DNA of 9,982 nt from Planctomycetota bacterium (GTDB taxonomy: Bacteria > Planctomycetota > Planctomycetia > Isosphaerales > Isosphaeraceae). A program made the translations under genes and the position numbers. Location of the stretch: assembly GCA_021818605.1 (NCBI GenBank), contig JAKAUH010000714.1:1-9982 (forward strand). The letters are read 5' to 3'. Below, in pieces: positions 1 to 6,965 of this stretch (positions are counted from its first letter, which is position 1; each line of letters starts with the position of its first letter). The notes under the pieces are model-generated. The model saw only the letters and a program-made list of their open reading frames with translations. It searched no databases and was not told the origin of the DNA.

Positions 1-417
1 GATGTATTCGCGGAACGCCTTGGCCTTGTCGATGGCGTTGAGGTCCTCACGCTGGAGGTTCTCGACCATCGCCAGCTCGAAGACCCGCTGATCGTCCAGG
101 TCGAGGACCCGGGCGGGGATCTCGTGGAGCTGCGCCTCGACACTGGCGCGCAGCCGGCGCTCGCCGGCGATGAGCTGGTATCGTCCGCCGAGGGAGCGGA
201 CGAGGATCGGCTGGAGCATTCCGTGCTGGCGGAGCGAGTCGGCCAGCGAGGCGAGCTCCGTTGGCTCGAAATGCCGGCGCGGCTGAAACGGGTTGGGGTC
301 GACCTGATCGACGGCGACCTGGATCAGCTCGGCGCCGTCATACGACCCCGGTTCCAGGCCACCTTCCTCACGCCCGAGCAGGGCTTCCAGCCCGCGTCCG
401 AGACGACGACGATTCAC
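1..417 (-). CDS. parB: Chromosome-partitioning protein ParB (partial, C-terminus outside window)
   Basis: The first 139 residues of a ParB/Spo0J-family CTPase and DNA-binding protein. It would load at parS sites and spread as a clamp for chromosome segregation with ParA. Visible motifs: the N-terminal LGRGLEALLG (residues 6-15) that in the family contacts ParA; NPFQPRR (42-48); GERRLRA (85-91), the CTP-binding C-motif; and ENLQRED (119-125), the phosphate motif. The helix-turn-helix and dimerisation domain lie beyond the left edge. The start is GTG at 415-417: no ATG exists in frame upstream, translation from it gives the conserved N-terminus at once, and GGAGG sits 9 nt upstream (427-431 on the plus strand). 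The first 50 bp overlap the end of parA in another frame, so the two are probably translated together. Two parS sites occur in the same window, supporting the assignment. Confidence 0.95.
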   Translation of the reverse strand, partial: MNRRRLGRGLEALLGREEGGLEPGSYDGAELIQVAVDQVDPNPFQPRRHFEPTELASLADSLRQHGMLQPILVRSLGGRYQLIAGERRLRASVEAQLHEIPARVLDLDDQRVFELAMVENLQREDLNAIDKAKAFREYI

Positions 418-1156
418 GGTCGATGACCTCCATGACGAGTTCGGTATAGGCCCGGCTTCCCCGGGCTCTTGGGGCGTAATCCATCACGCTCCGGCCGTGG
501 CTGGGGGCCTCGCTGATCGCGACGTCCCGCGGGATGATCGATTCAAAGACGGTCTCGGCGAAATACTCGCGGACCTCGCTGGCCACCTCGTTGGCCAGTT
601 CGAGTGCCGGGTCGAACATCGTCAGCACGATCCCGCCGATCTCCAGCCGCGGGTTCTCGCGCGACCGGCACTGGCGGGCGAGCTCGACGATCTGCGAGAG
701 GCCCTCCATCGCGAAGTACTCGCACTGGATTGGGATGTAGATCTCGCCCGAGGCCGCGAGCGCCGCCCGGGTGAGCTGCCCGAGCGACGGCGGGCAGTCG
801 ATGAGCACGTAGTCGAACCGGCCGAGCTCACCGCCGAGCTGCTGCCGCAGCGCACTCGCCCGCTGCCGGTTCGAGGCCGACAGCGCATCGGCGTCGGCCA
901 GGCTCTGCGAGCCTGGCAGCACGAACAACCCCGGCTGCGAGGTGGCGGACACCTCGCCCAGCAGCGGCCGTCCCGCGAGCAGCGGATGCCGCGCCGCTGG
1001 CTCGACTCCCAGGCCGCTGGTGGCGTTACACTGGGGGTCGACGTCCACGACCAGGGCCGACCGGCCCGACTTCGCCAGTCCGGCGGCGACGTTGATCGCG
1101 GTCGTCGTCTTGCCGACGCCCCCCTTCTGGTTGGCCACGCTGATGATCCTGGCCAT
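368..1156 (-). CDS. parA: Chromosome-partitioning ATPase ParA (Soj type)
   Basis: A 262-residue ParA/MinD-superfamily Walker ATPase that drives segregation of ParB-parS complexes over the nucleoid. The deviant Walker A box KGGVGKTT (11-18) has both the signature lysine K11 and K16. DVDPQCNATSGLG (38-50) is Walker A'. VLIDCPPS (117-124) is Walker B, with D120. QCEYFAMEGL (144-153) and IPRDVAISEAPSHG (208-221) are further Soj motifs. There is no N-terminal DNA-binding domain, so this is the short chromosomal type. The start at 1154-1156 was chosen because MARIISVANQKGG is the canonical N-terminus and an AGGGGGG ribosome site lies just upstream; a longer in-frame start at 1303 would add 49 arginine-rich residues overlapping pncB and is unlikely. 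The last ~16 codons (serine/arginine-rich tail) overlap parB. A candidate promoter (1247-1275) and a perfect palindrome (1175-1190) precede the gene. Confidence 0.96.
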   Translation of the reverse strand: MARIISVANQKGGVGKTTTAINVAAGLAKSGRSALVVDVDPQCNATSGLGVEPAARHPLLAGRPLLGEVSATSQPGLFVLPGSQSLADADALSASNRQRASALRQQLGGELGRFDYVLIDCPPSLGQLTRAALAASGEIYIPIQCEYFAMEGLSQIVELARQCRSRENPRLEIGGIVLTMFDPALELANEVASEVREYFAETVFESIIPRDVAISEAPSHGRSVMDYAPRARGSRAYTELVMEVIDRESSSSRTRAGSPARA

Positions 1157-1158
1157 GG

Positions 1159-1166
1159 CCCCCCCT
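1159..1166 (-). promoter_or_regulatory. parA ribosome-binding site
   Basis: On the minus strand AGGGGGGG lies immediately before the ATG at 1154-1156, with its 5' part at usual Shine-Dalgarno distance. It supports the short start of parA over the in-frame upstream ATG. Confidence 0.6.
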
Positions 1167-1174
1167 GCCCTCGA

Positions 1175-1190
1175 CCCGGCTCGAGCCGGG
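1175..1190. repeat. Perfect 16-bp palindrome in the parA leader
   Basis: CCCGGCTCGAGCCGGG is perfectly self-complementary. As RNA it would form a 6-bp GC stem with a UCGA loop in the 5' leader of parA, about 18 nt before the start codon and downstream of the candidate promoter. It could be an operator, an mRNA hairpin affecting parA translation, or part of an attenuator. No U-tract follows, so it is not a classical terminator for pncB. Confidence 0.5.
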
Positions 1191-1246
1191 CCGGGTCCAC
1201 GCGACGCGGCCCGCGCAGGTCGGGCCGCCAGTCTCCATCGGCCGGG

Positions 1247-1275
1247 ATCGTATCGAGTGAGTCGCCAGGTGTAAA
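1247..1275 (-). promoter_or_regulatory. Candidate sigma70-type promoter for parAB
   Basis: On the minus strand TTTACA (1270-1275; 5 of 6 to TTGACA) and TACGAT (1247-1252; 4 of 6 to TATAAT) are separated by exactly 17 bp. The site starts only 3 bp after the pncB stop codon and would start transcription near 1240, giving a leader of about 84 nt to parA. It suggests parAB can be transcribed independently of the upstream pncB operon. Confidence 0.5.
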
Positions 1276-1277
1276 GT

Positions 1278-2654
1278 TCAGTTCCCGGCCTGATCGCGCT
1301 CACGCGGGGACATCAGCCGACTCGCATCGGCCTCGAGCCGATCGCTGTACGTGATCGGATAATCGGGCCGGGCATCGAGCGGACGCAGCCTTGCCGGCAA
1401 GGCGGCGAGCTGCTCGCGGCAGCGGGCGCGGATGGCTTCGAGCCTCGGCAGCGGCTCGACCAGCTTGCCGCCCCGGACGATCGGGACCAGCAACGGCTCG
1501 CCGTCGGCGATCTCATCCGCCCGCGTGACGTGGTCGCCGGCGAAGCGGCCGCTCGCGTCGCGTTGGCGGAAGACCTGCTTCGCCATCGGATATGTCCTCT
1601 TCGCCGGGCTGAGCTTGTATTTCCCCTGGCCGTCGAGCTCGACCAGCTTGTAGACCATCCCCAGCGCGGGGGCGTCGCGCGAGGTGATCAGCTCGGTCCC
1701 GACGCCAAAGCCGTCCACCGGCGCCCCGGCCTCGACGAGCGCCGCGATCCGGTGCTCGTCCAGGTCGCCGGAGACCATGATCTTCACGCCGGATCGGTGA
1801 TTCTCTTCGAGAATCGCCCGTGCCCGGCGCGTCAGGTCGTCGAGGTCGCCGCTGTCGATCCGGATCGCGGGGATCGGCGGCTCGATCGCCGCGGCGCGGC
1901 GGACGCCCTCGAGCGTGTCATAGGTGTCGACCAGCAGCGTCGCGGCACCGCCAAAGGTCTGCGCGAACGCGGCGAAGGCCGAGTCCTCGTTTGGGAACGC
2001 CTGGACCCACGAATGGGCCATCGTCCCCGACGCCGGAATACCCAGCAGGCGCGCGGCCTCGGCCTGGCTCGTCCCGTCGAATCCGGCGATGTACGCCGCG
2101 CGCGCCGCCAGGAAGCCGGTGTGCGGGCCATGGCCGCGCCGGGCTCCGAATTCCTGGAGCGAGCGGCCGCCCGCCACGGAGACAATCCGCGCCGCCTTGG
2201 ACGCGACGAGCGTCGGATAGGCGAGCGAGGCCACGAGATAGGTCTCGACCCACTGCGCCTGCGCCAGCGGCGCCGTGACCCGCAGCAGCGTCTCGCCGGG
2301 GAAGACCACGGTCCCTTCCGGGATCGCCCAGACGTCCCCCTCGAATCGCATGGCGGCCAGCGCGTCCATCGCCTCGCGCGGGACGTGCCGGAACGCCGGC
2401 CAGCCCCGAATGGCCGCGATCTGCTCGGGCGAGAAGGCCAGCCGCAGCAGGTCGCCGATCGCCTGCTCCAGACCGGCGAAGACCAGGTACGCCCGGTTCG
2501 CCGGCATCTTGCGGACGAAGAGCTCGAACGTCGCGAGCTTGCCGGCCATGCCCGAGGCCAGGTAGCCGACCATCATCGTCAGCTCGTACAGGTCGGTGAC
2601 CGGCCCGAGGGCGCGTGGGTCCGGCCAGAGCGAGATCGGCGGCTCGTGGCTCAT
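1278..2654 (-). CDS. pncB: Nicotinate phosphoribosyltransferase
   Basis: A 458-residue cytoplasmic enzyme of NAD salvage: nicotinate, PRPP and ATP give nicotinate mononucleotide (EC 6.3.4.21). Visible family motifs: TDLYELTMMVGYL (20-32) at the N-terminus; FGARRGHGP (169-177), the phosphoribosyl-binding FGxRR region; SGTMAHSWVQAF (209-220), where H214 is the expected phosphorylated histidine; RIDSGDLDDL (265-274); and GFGVGTEL (315-322), the phosphate-binding loop. Length is normal for bacterial NAPRTase, and the C-terminal part LSPAKRTYPMAKQVFR (348-363) also fits. The ATG at 2652-2654 overlaps the stop of the upstream glycosyltransferase in an ATGA arrangement, so translation is probably coupled. 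The pairing looks like shared transcription rather than a shared pathway. Confidence 0.95.
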   Translation of the reverse strand: MSHEPPISLWPDPRALGPVTDLYELTMMVGYLASGMAGKLATFELFVRKMPANRAYLVFAGLEQAIGDLLRLAFSPEQIAAIRGWPAFRHVPREAMDALAAMRFEGDVWAIPEGTVVFPGETLLRVTAPLAQAQWVETYLVASLAYPTLVASKAARIVSVAGGRSLQEFGARRGHGPHTGFLAARAAYIAGFDGTSQAEAARLLGIPASGTMAHSWVQAFPNEDSAFAAFAQTFGGAATLLVDTYDTLEGVRRAAAIEPPIPAIRIDSGDLDDLTRRARAILEENHRSGVKIMVSGDLDEHRIAALVEAGAPVDGFGVGTELITSRDAPALGMVYKLVELDGQGKYKLSPAKRTYPMAKQVFRQRDASGRFAGDHVTRADEIADGEPLLVPIVRGGKLVEPLPRLEAIRARCREQLAALPARLRPLDARPDYPITYSDRLEADASRLMSPRERDQAGN

Positions 2655-4360
2655 CGTCGGGCTCCGGTTCGCTTCGGGCGGAACAGCAGCAAGGACGCCC
2701 TCGGGTTCTGGTCACGCCTCGTCGCAGCGCCAGGGTCGACATCCAGCAGAGTCGGCAGGTTCATGGTGGTCGGGACCTCGCGGACGAAATCCCAGCGGAC
2801 GCGGGCGCGGGCGAGCCGGCGACGGTCCTCGCCCGATTGCTCGATCATGGCTCCGTCGATCAGGGTCCAGGACGTCGTGTCGCCGCCTGTCAGGAGGCGC
2901 TCGAGCGTCGGCTGGGGCGAAACGGCGGCGCTGCTCGACAGGTAGAAAGTCACCGGCGGTCGCGCCAGCAGCCGAAGGTGCTCCAGGTTCCTCGGCAGGA
3001 TGCCGGTGATCTTGCGGCAGGCGGCGCGGACCGAGTCGCTGGGCTCGAGCAGATCGGCGAGGCTCCGCGAACTGGCCCAGTAGGCCGTGAAGGCCAGCAA
3101 CGTCGGCAGGATCCAGAGCGCGGCGGCCGCGAACAGCACCTTCGCCGGACCGCCGATCGTGCCGGGCCGGGAAACCGCCGTCAGGCGTTCGATCCCCTCC
3201 TCAAGCCGGACAAAGAGACCAGCGGCGAGCAGCCACGACATCGATTGAAACGGAAGCAGCAGCCGGGCATAGGGATGATAGAACGGCGTCAGGACCGCCA
3301 GGCCAAGCCAGGCGATGATGAGCAGCCCGGTCGACCGGCCGACCGGCCGAAGGAGTCCCACGGCCATGAGCCAGATCCCGACAAACGCGACGAAGAGCAA
3401 GCCGAAGGCCAGGACCAGAGCCGAGACGATCATCGCGAACGCCATCGCGGCGAGTGCGCCGCCCCGAATTCCGCGAGCGGCCAGCATCGCCAGTGCGGCC
3501 GCCAGCCCAGAGCCGAGCAACAGCCCTGGTCCGCCCGACAGCGCGTGGTTCTGCCGGAGCTGGGTTACGGCAAAGCGCGGCCAGGCCGCCAGGCCGCCCA
3601 TGTACCCGCGCTGATGCTCCAGCAAACGGGCATATCCGCCGTGCCCCTCGACGAACCGGAACCACGGCCAGTAGAGGGTGGCCGCGACAGCCGCGGCCAG
3701 CAGCCCCCAACCCCACAGCGCGAGCCAGGCCGTCCGGTCGCGCGGGCGGGCGAGCGTCAGGATCACGGCGCACGCCGCGACCGCCGCGCCGGCGAGCCAT
3801 CCGTTGTACTTGAAGAGCTGGGCCACCCCGACGGCCAGGCCCAGGGCCAGAGCGCGTGCCGGACCCGGTCGCTCCAGGAATCGCTGACCCACGCCGATGG
3901 CCACCAGCCAGGCCAGCAGGAACGAGGCGTCGGTCAGCGCCATGCGGGAGAACGCGATGTGCGGGCCCGCCAGCGCACAGAGTGCGGCCGCCGAGGCCCC
4001 TGCCCCACGGCCGAACGTCCGCCAGCCCAGCCAGCCCGCCACCGGGATCGTCAGCACGCCGGCGACGATCGACACCAGGATCGCCGCGACGTCGCCCCGG
4101 CCGAGCACTCCGTACGCCAGGCCGACCAGGAACGGAAAGCCGGGCGGCGCGTAGGCGATCACCGTCGGATCAAGCCCGCCGATCCCGCTCGGCGACTGGA
4201 TCCAGTCACCGGCCATCGCATAGATCCCCTCGTCGAAGTGGACGAGCCCCAGCCGGCCCAGCGACCAGAGGCGGAGCATCCCGCCGAGGATTGTCATCGC
4301 CGCGATGACGAGGGTTTCCCGCCTGGGTCCAGGATCCGGTCGCGATGGGGGACGTTTCAT
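2651..4360 (-). CDS. GT-C/ArnT-like (glycosyltransferase family 39-type) integral membrane protein
   Basis: A 569-residue polytopic membrane protein resembling PMT/ArnT-type glycosyltransferases, which move sugars from polyprenyl-phosphate donors on the outer face of the cytoplasmic membrane. The first membrane segment (about 16-32) is followed by VHFDEGIYAMAGDW (40-53); D43-E44 is the acidic pair expected in the first extracytoplasmic loop of this fold. FSRMALTDASFLLAW (137-151) and FKYNGW (183-188) are further family-like stretches. Hydrophobic segments continue to about residue 430 (for example 190-204, 216-231, 279-295, 303-335, 345-360, 406-426). A soluble C-terminal region of about 130 residues (440-569) ends in a basic tail. 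The start at 4358-4360 is the ATG before the first membrane helix; longer in-frame starts run back into the divergent gene. No clear ribosome site is seen. The last bases overlap pncB. Substrate cannot be told from sequence. Confidence 0.82.
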   Translation of the reverse strand: MKRPPSRPDPGPRRETLVIAAMTILGGMLRLWSLGRLGLVHFDEGIYAMAGDWIQSPSGIGGLDPTVIAYAPPGFPFLVGLAYGVLGRGDVAAILVSIVAGVLTIPVAGWLGWRTFGRGAGASAAALCALAGPHIAFSRMALTDASFLLAWLVAIGVGQRFLERPGPARALALGLAVGVAQLFKYNGWLAGAAVAACAVILTLARPRDRTAWLALWGWGLLAAAVAATLYWPWFRFVEGHGGYARLLEHQRGYMGGLAAWPRFAVTQLRQNHALSGGPGLLLGSGLAAALAMLAARGIRGGALAAMAFAMIVSALVLAFGLLFVAFVGIWLMAVGLLRPVGRSTGLLIIAWLGLAVLTPFYHPYARLLLPFQSMSWLLAAGLFVRLEEGIERLTAVSRPGTIGGPAKVLFAAAALWILPTLLAFTAYWASSRSLADLLEPSDSVRAACRKITGILPRNLEHLRLLARPPVTFYLSSSAAVSPQPTLERLLTGGDTTSWTLIDGAMIEQSGEDRRRLARARVRWDFVREVPTTMNLPTLLDVDPGAATRRDQNPRASLLLFRPKRTGARR

Positions 4361-4424
4361 GGCGGACGATTCTCGCTGCGGGCTCCGCGGCGATTCACGA
4401 CGCGCTCGCGGAACAGCGATCCGC

Positions 4425-4438
4425 GTTCCACGTGGAAC
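4425..4438. promoter_or_regulatory. parS site, variant (ParB-binding)
   Basis: GTTCCACGTGGAAC is a perfect 14-bp palindrome. It differs from the canonical core GTTTCACGTGAAAC by one symmetric change per arm, and this TTCCACGTGGAA form is a known functional parS variant in other bacteria, such as pseudomonads. It is intergenic and about 4.0 kb from the parB start. The outer bases (C at 4424, C at 4439) do not extend the palindrome. Binding by the local ParB is inferred. Confidence 0.82.
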
Positions 4439-4493
4439 CGCAACCCGCCCTCGATACTGCTCACGGCCGGCTGGTCCGGCGCCGGCGGCGTTC

Positions 4494-4502
4494 TGGTAGA
4501 AT
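4494..4502 (+). promoter_or_regulatory. Candidate extended -10 promoter of the deacetylase gene
   Basis: TGGTAGAAT matches the extended -10 pattern TGnTATAAT at all but one position. It would start transcription near 4509, about 48 nt before the ATG at 4557. No good -35 box is visible, as expected when an extended -10 is used. Confidence 0.4.
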
Positions 4503-4556
4503 CCCAGGGAGTTCGACGCCGGACGGGACGTCCGGCCGATCGCACCAGGAGGAGCC

Positions 4557-5507
4557 ATGTCCGTCTCACTGTTCACCGACCGCCGGATGATCGAGCACCG
4601 CACGCCCCGGCCGCATCCCGAGCGCCCCGAGCGGCTCGAGGCGATCCTCCGCCAGCTCGAGCGGGCCGGGTATCACAACACCTGTCCCAGCCTGCCGGTC
4701 CACGAGGCGACGCTCGAGGAACTGGGGCGGGTCCACTCGCCCGAGTACCTCGCCCGCGTTTTCGCGTTCGAGGCCGAGGGGGGCGGCATGCTCGATCCGG
4801 ACACCTGGCTCTTGCCCGGCTCGGTGACCGCGGCCCGGCTGGCCGCCGGTGCCGCGGTGGACGCCGTCACGCACGTCCTGGCCGAGCCCGACCGCCGGGC
4901 GCTCTGCCTCGTTCGCCCGCCCGGCCACCACGCCCGGCGCGCCGAGGGTATGGGGTTCTGCATCTACGCGAACGTCGCCGTCGCCGCAGCCGACGCCCTT
5001 GCGCGATTCGAGCTCGACCGCATCCTGATCGTCGACTTCGACGTCCACCACGGCAACGGGACTCAGGAAATCTTCTACGACTCGTCCCGCGTCGGGTTTC
5101 TGTCCATCCACCGCTACCCGTTCTACCCCGGCACCGGCGCCCGGGATGAGATCGGAACCGGCGACGGCCTGGGATCGACCGCCAACGTCCCCCTGCCCTA
5201 CCGCACGCCGCGCTCCGAGTATCACGCCGCGTTCCGCTCGGCGCTGGAGCGGCTGGCCGACCGGATGCGGCCCCAGCTCGTGATGATCAGCGCCGGGTTC
5301 GACGCCCACGCCGAGGACCCCGTCGGCGATCTCGGCCTCGAGGTCGAGGACTTCGAGGTGCTTACGAAGGAGATTGTGGCCGTCGCCGAAACCCATGCCC
5401 AGGGGCGGATCGTCAGCGTCCTGGAGGGCGGCTACAACGTTCCAATTCTGGCGGGCTGCACCGTCGCCCACCTCGACGCGCTGGGCGCCGAGCGCGGGCG
5501 GATCTGA
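4557..5507 (+). CDS. Histone deacetylase family protein (class II-like zinc deacetylase)
   Basis: A 316-residue arginase/deacetylase-fold enzyme related to HDACs, acetoin-utilisation AcuC and acetylpolyamine amidohydrolases; it hydrolyses an acetyl-lysine or acetyl-amine bond using zinc. HPERPERL (20-27) is the class II N-terminal motif. PPGHHA (121-126) holds the catalytic histidine pair H124-H125. GFCIYANVAVAA (133-144) follows. DFDVHHGNGTQEIFY (160-174) gives zinc ligands D162 and H164, and SAGFDAH (245-251) gives the third, D249. LEGGYN (289-294) contains the oxyanion tyrosine Y293. All catalytic residues are intact and length is usual for the bacterial single-domain family. AGGAGG lies just before the ATG at 4557, which fixes the start. 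Bacterial members often act on small acetylated amines or proteins; the substrate is unknown here. It is monocistronic, facing the tRNA-Glu gene. Confidence 0.94.
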   Translation: MSVSLFTDRRMIEHRTPRPHPERPERLEAILRQLERAGYHNTCPSLPVHEATLEELGRVHSPEYLARVFAFEAEGGGMLDPDTWLLPGSVTAARLAAGAAVDAVTHVLAEPDRRALCLVRPPGHHARRAEGMGFCIYANVAVAAADALARFELDRILIVDFDVHHGNGTQEIFYDSSRVGFLSIHRYPFYPGTGARDEIGTGDGLGSTANVPLPYRTPRSEYHAAFRSALERLADRMRPQLVMISAGFDAHAEDPVGDLGLEVEDFEVLTKEIVAVAETHAQGRIVSVLEGGYNVPILAGCTVAHLDALGAERGRI

Positions 5508-5519
5508 TCTAATCGGATC
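5501..5519. repeat. Small inverted repeat over the deacetylase stop codon
   Basis: GATCTGAT and ATCGGATC around the trinucleotide CTA would pair as an 8-bp stem with one G-U pair. It covers the TGA stop of the deacetylase gene and lies between two convergent transcription units. It could help end transcription, but no T-tract follows on either strand. Confidence 0.25.
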
Positions 5520-5573
5520 GTGGAACGGACGCGCCTACAGCTGGCGCCGATACGCAACGCGCAGAAGCCAAAG

Positions 5574-5648
5574 TGACCCCGACGGGATTCGAACCCGTGT
5601 TGCATGCGTGAAAGGCATGTGTCCTGGACCTGGCTAGACGACGGGGCC
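5574..5648 (-). tRNA. tRNA-Glu (anticodon TTC)
   Basis: Read on the minus strand this 75-nt segment folds as a tRNA. The acceptor stem is GGCCCCG with CGGGGTC (one G-U pair), followed by discriminator A. The anticodon arm is CATGC-CTTTCAC-GCATG with anticodon TTC. The T arm contains GGTTCGAATCC. CCA is not encoded. TTC reads GAA/GAG, so the gene charges glutamate. It lies tail to tail with the deacetylase gene and has its own upstream promoter. Confidence 0.97.
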
Positions 5649-5670
5649 ATCGCCTGGGCGAACGATTACG

Positions 5671-5700
5671 AATCTATCCCGGTCCAGGCGCCCTGGTCAA
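5671..5700 (-). promoter_or_regulatory. Candidate promoter of tRNA-Glu
   Basis: On the minus strand TTGACC (5695-5700; 5 of 6) and TAGATT (5671-5676; 4 of 6) are 18 bp apart. Initiation would be about 15 nt before the mature tRNA 5' end. Confidence 0.5.
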
Positions 5701-5967
5701 GGGAACCAGCGCGTTCGAGGGCTGAGAGCTTGTGAAGAAGTCGATCTCAAAGAATGGAATCGAAGCGAGCGAACAGGTGCAACCACCGGCTAGGTCGAGC
5801 CTTGTGCTGCGCCGCTCACCGCCCCTGCTCCTTCCACGATTCTTTCACATCCTTTGCGTTGTCGCCGTTGGGTTGCAGAGGGTTGCACCGTCCCGCGTGA
5901 GTCGTTAGCCTGTGGGACGAGCAGGGCGATTTGGTCACCCGCACGGGGGCATGAAGGTGAGGGCACG
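5701..5967. other. Intergenic region upstream of the DJ-1/PfpI gene, with GGTTGCA repeats
   Basis: No gene is recognised here. GGGTTGCA occurs twice in tandem at 10-bp spacing (5870-5877 and 5880-5887), and the inverted copy GTGCAACC lies at 5777-5784. The second direct copy overlaps a weak promoter-like pair, TTGCAC (5883-5888) and TAGCCT (5906-5911), 17 bp apart. The repeats could be an operator for the downstream gene, but this is speculative. Confidence 0.3.
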
Positions 5968-6522
5968 ATGAAAATCCTGGTGATCACGGGCGATGCGGGC
6001 GAGGCGCAGGAGATCTACTACGCCAAGTTCCGGCTCGAGGAAGAGGGCTGGCAGGTCCACATCGCGGCGCCCGAGAAGCGGGCATTCCTCTCCGTGGTCC
6101 ACGATTTTGAGCCGGGTTTCGACACCTACGTCGAGCGGCCTGGCTATCGCGTCGAGGCCGACCTCGGTCTGGCCGAAGTTGTGGCCGAGCAATACGACGG
6201 CCTCGTTCTGCCCGGCGGCCGGGCTCCGGAATACCTGCGGAATCGGGAACGTGCCGTCGCCATCGTCCGCCACTTCCTCGAGGCGGACAAACCGATCGCG
6301 GCCAATTGCCACGGACCGCTCCTCATCCTGGCCACCGGGCTGGCTCGTGGACGGACCATGACCTCGTATCCCGAACTGGAACTCGACCTTCGCGCCAACG
6401 GCGCCGAGTTCATCAACCGCGAGGTCGTGGTCGACGGCTCGCTCGTCTCCGTCCGGGGCTGGCCCGACAACAGCCCCTGGATGAGGGAGTTTGTCCGGTT
6501 GCTGAAGGCCAGGGCCAGGTAA
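5968..6522 (+). CDS. DJ-1/PfpI family protein (type 1 glutamine amidotransferase-like)
   Basis: A 184-residue protein close in plan to archaeal PfpI and bacterial YhbO/YraA. This family has been described as intracellular protease, stress chaperone and glyoxal-adduct deglycase. MKILVITGDAGEAQEI (1-16) carries the conserved acidic residue E12. LVLPGGRAPEYLR (79-91) is the strand and loop near the nucleophile elbow. AANCHGPLLI (111-120) is the elbow, with nucleophile C114 followed by H115. TSYPELELDL (132-141) and EVVVDGSLVSVRG (152-164) match the PfpI C-terminal half, and WMREFVRLLK (171-180) is the final helix. Between residues 35 and 62 it is about 14 residues longer than PfpI. The start ATG at 5968 follows AAGGTGAG at good spacing; an earlier in-frame ATG at 5854 lacks both this support and homology. 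It is a single gene, convergent with csrA. Confidence 0.92.
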   Translation: MKILVITGDAGEAQEIYYAKFRLEEEGWQVHIAAPEKRAFLSVVHDFEPGFDTYVERPGYRVEADLGLAEVVAEQYDGLVLPGGRAPEYLRNRERAVAIVRHFLEADKPIAANCHGPLLILATGLARGRTMTSYPELELDLRANGAEFINREVVVDGSLVSVRGWPDNSPWMREFVRLLKARAR

Positions 6523-6624
6523 TGGGCGACCACGAACCTCGATCCGCCAGGGGGCCGGCATCGGCATCCAGGTAGCCAGGCGGCAAGCTGTTACGTCACG
6601 AAGCCAGCGAGTCTTAACCGAGAG

Positions 6625-6834
6625 TCACACTTCGGGGCGACCCACATTCGCGGCCGGATCCGCGGCTCGCGATTGATTCTGGATCGCCTCATACACCTCT
6701 CGCCGGTGCACCGTGACGTTCTTCGGAGCCTCGATGCCCAGGCGCACCTTGTCTCCCCGAATCTCGATCACCGTGACGGTGATGTTGTCGTTGATGATGA
6801 TGCTCTCGTTCTTTTTACGGGAGAGAACCAGCAT
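6625..6834 (-). CDS. csrA: Carbon storage regulator CsrA (translational regulator)
   Basis: A 69-residue RNA-binding protein that dimerises and binds GGA motifs in mRNA leaders, mostly to block translation. MLVLSRKKNESIIINDNITV (1-20) gives the first beta strands, with RNA-contacting L4 and R6; K7 replaces the usual R7. IRGDKVRLGIEAPKNVTVHR (25-44) carries V42 and the key R44, followed by REVYEAIQ (45-52). The tail of about 17 residues is variable and polar. The start ATG at 6832-6834 gives the invariant MLVLSRK N-terminus and is preceded by AGAGGGGAG, a good ribosome site; a longer in-frame start at 6993 is not supported. No flagellar genes or fliW, common csrA neighbours, are visible. The ribosome site itself contains GGA, which would allow autorepression, as known in other bacteria. 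Confidence 0.95.
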   Translation of the reverse strand: MLVLSRKKNESIIINDNITVTVIEIRGDKVRLGIEAPKNVTVHRREVYEAIQNQSRAADPAANVGRPEV

Positions 6835-6965
6835 TGCCGCTCCCCTCTGGGGCCTTGCGCTCGGCGCGTACCGTCCATTGCTGTGAGCAAACATGGGTCC
6901 AGGGACGGACGGAATGCGGATAATCGCCCAGCTCGCGCTGACGTTGCGCACACCGCCTTTAGTGA

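Larger units (their letters stand above)
4361..4556. promoter_or_regulatory. Divergent intergenic region with parS and deacetylase promoter
   Basis: This 196-bp gap separates the leftward glycosyltransferase operon from the rightward deacetylase gene and must hold promoters for both. It contains the parS-like palindrome at 4425-4438 and an extended -10 motif for the deacetylase at 4494-4502. I found no convincing promoter for the leftward genes. Confidence 0.55.

Noticed and set aside
2615..5149. Very long plus-strand open frame (844 codons) across pncB, the glycosyltransferase and the start of the deacetylase
   Set aside because: It is antisense to two well-supported genes, is rich in Arg/Pro/Gly/Gln low-complexity sequence typical of GC-rich shadow frames, and has no family motif.
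5508..5573. Terminator between the convergent deacetylase and tRNA-Glu genes
   Set aside because: Only a short stem over the stop codon is seen, without a T-tract on either strand.
6915..6923. DnaA-box-like TTATCCGCA on the minus strand, suggesting oriC
   Set aside because: It is one mismatch from consensus and isolated; there is no cluster of boxes, no AT-rich unwinding region and no dnaA or dnaN nearby.
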